A stretch of 6,287 nucleotides of DNA, from NCBI GenBank assembly GCA_015222405.1, contig JADFVG010000173.1, positions 1 to 6,287 of the forward strand, written 5' to 3'. This DNA comes from Chloroflexota bacterium (lineage in GTDB: Bacteria; Chloroflexota; Dehalococcoidia; E44-bin15). The position numbers and the translations under genes were made by a program. This document shows positions 6,021 through 6,287 of the stretch, piece by piece. Each line of letters begins with the position of its first letter. The first letter of the stretch is position 1. The notes beneath the pieces are model-generated. The model was not told the DNA's origin, searched no databases, and worked only from the letters and a program-made list of their open reading frames with translations.

Positions 6021-6287
6021 ATGCTAGAGTTCATCTTGGGTGATGCTCTCCATGCCAAGGTGAAGGAGGCTTTGACCTTTGGTGCTGCAGGGTCGAATCA
6101 CGCTCTGGCTACTGCCATTTATGCACAGCAACTGGGGCTAAATAGTATTTCTATGCTAAGACCTCAGCCCAACGCCCACTGCGTCCGCCGCAATCTCCTG
6201 ATGAGTTACAATTGTGGGGCAGAGCTACATCTCTACCCGAACACTCCGTTCGTCATGCCACTGGCTGCTCCGGCCGTCCTTTACCAG
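6021..6287 (+). pseudogene. ACC deaminase / D-cysteine desulfhydrase-like PLP enzyme fragment, apparently 5'-truncated and running off the right edge
   Basis: From ATG 6021 to the window end the frame is open for 89 codons and reads as the fold-type II PLP-dependent deaminase family: LEFILGDAL (2-10), then FGAAGSNHALATAIYAQQLG (20-39), where GSNHA is the conserved cofactor/substrate loop, then RRNLL and NCGAELHLYPN. Intact relatives have roughly 50 residues before this, ending in GGNKxRKLEF, whose Lys forms the Schiff base with PLP (Lys51 in ACC deaminase). Here the residues before LEF are VSSTPM. No GGNK motif occurs in any forward frame upstream, and the in-frame stop is at 5907-5909. No Shine-Dalgarno precedes ATG 6021. 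The gene therefore seems to have lost its 5' end, with the break near 6010-6025. An atypical intact protein or a local assembly error is possible. The 3' end is outside the window, so the state of the rest is unknown. Confidence 0.6.

Noticed and set aside
5902..6027. 41-residue frame (ATG 5902 to TAG 6025-6027) as the missing N-terminus of the PLP enzyme by frameshift
   Set aside because: Its translation has no GGNK or RDD motif and no resemblance to the family N-terminus.
1..6287. CRISPR array, tRNA, rRNA, insertion sequence or phage genes
   Set aside because: No regularly spaced repeats, cloverleaf, rRNA sequence, transposase or phage-like protein was seen on either strand.

Overview
This window is a piece of bacterial chromosome with moderately high GC. 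It centres on acyl-CoA metabolism and also carries an unrelated sugar hydrolase. All starts that can be judged have ordinary Shine-Dalgarno sites, and the -10/-35-like elements are bacterial. The fused HMG-CoA-synthase-like/DUF35 protein, its SCP2-type thiolase partner and the acyl-CoA dehydrogenase resemble sets I recall from uncultured Chloroflexota (Dehalococcoidia-like) and some other acyl-CoA-degrading bacteria. That lineage guess is weak and cannot be settled from this sequence alone.

Layout, left to right. (1) Positions 1-337: C-terminal end of a rightward acyl-CoA dehydrogenase cut by the window edge, retaining the catalytic Glu. (2) 422-3044: a leftward two-gene operon. The first gene encodes a 477-residue HMG-CoA-synthase-like condensing-enzyme domain fused to a zinc-ribbon/OB-fold DUF35 domain. 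It is followed after one base by an SCP2-type thiolase that starts at GTG 1609. (3) 3045-3295: a divergent promoter region with a perfect 8-bp inverted repeat overlapping the leftward -35. (4) 3296-4174: a rightward alpha/beta hydrolase with a complete Ser-Asp-His triad. (5) 4175-4451: a convergent spacer with four dyad symmetries and no recognisable terminator. (6) 4452-5813: a leftward GH1 beta-glucosidase, complete in all key residues, with a perfect -10 and a widely spaced 8-bp inverted repeat upstream. (7) 6021-6287: a fragment of an ACC deaminase/D-cysteine desulfhydrase-like PLP enzyme, running off the right edge. Its 5' part, including the PLP-binding lysine, appears to be missing.

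How the genes may work together. Thiolase, HMG-CoA-synthase-like protein and DUF35 are the three components of the archaeal complex that channels acetoacetyl-CoA into HMG-CoA. Here DUF35 is covalently fused, and by eye the condensing domain keeps only the nucleophilic Cys of the HMG-CoA synthase triad. The pair may therefore be a related but chemically different acyl-CoA condensing, cleaving or scaffold system rather than a mevalonate module. The acyl-CoA dehydrogenase next door fits a beta-oxidation-like setting. The hydrolase, beta-glucosidase and PLP fragment show no clear functional link to it.
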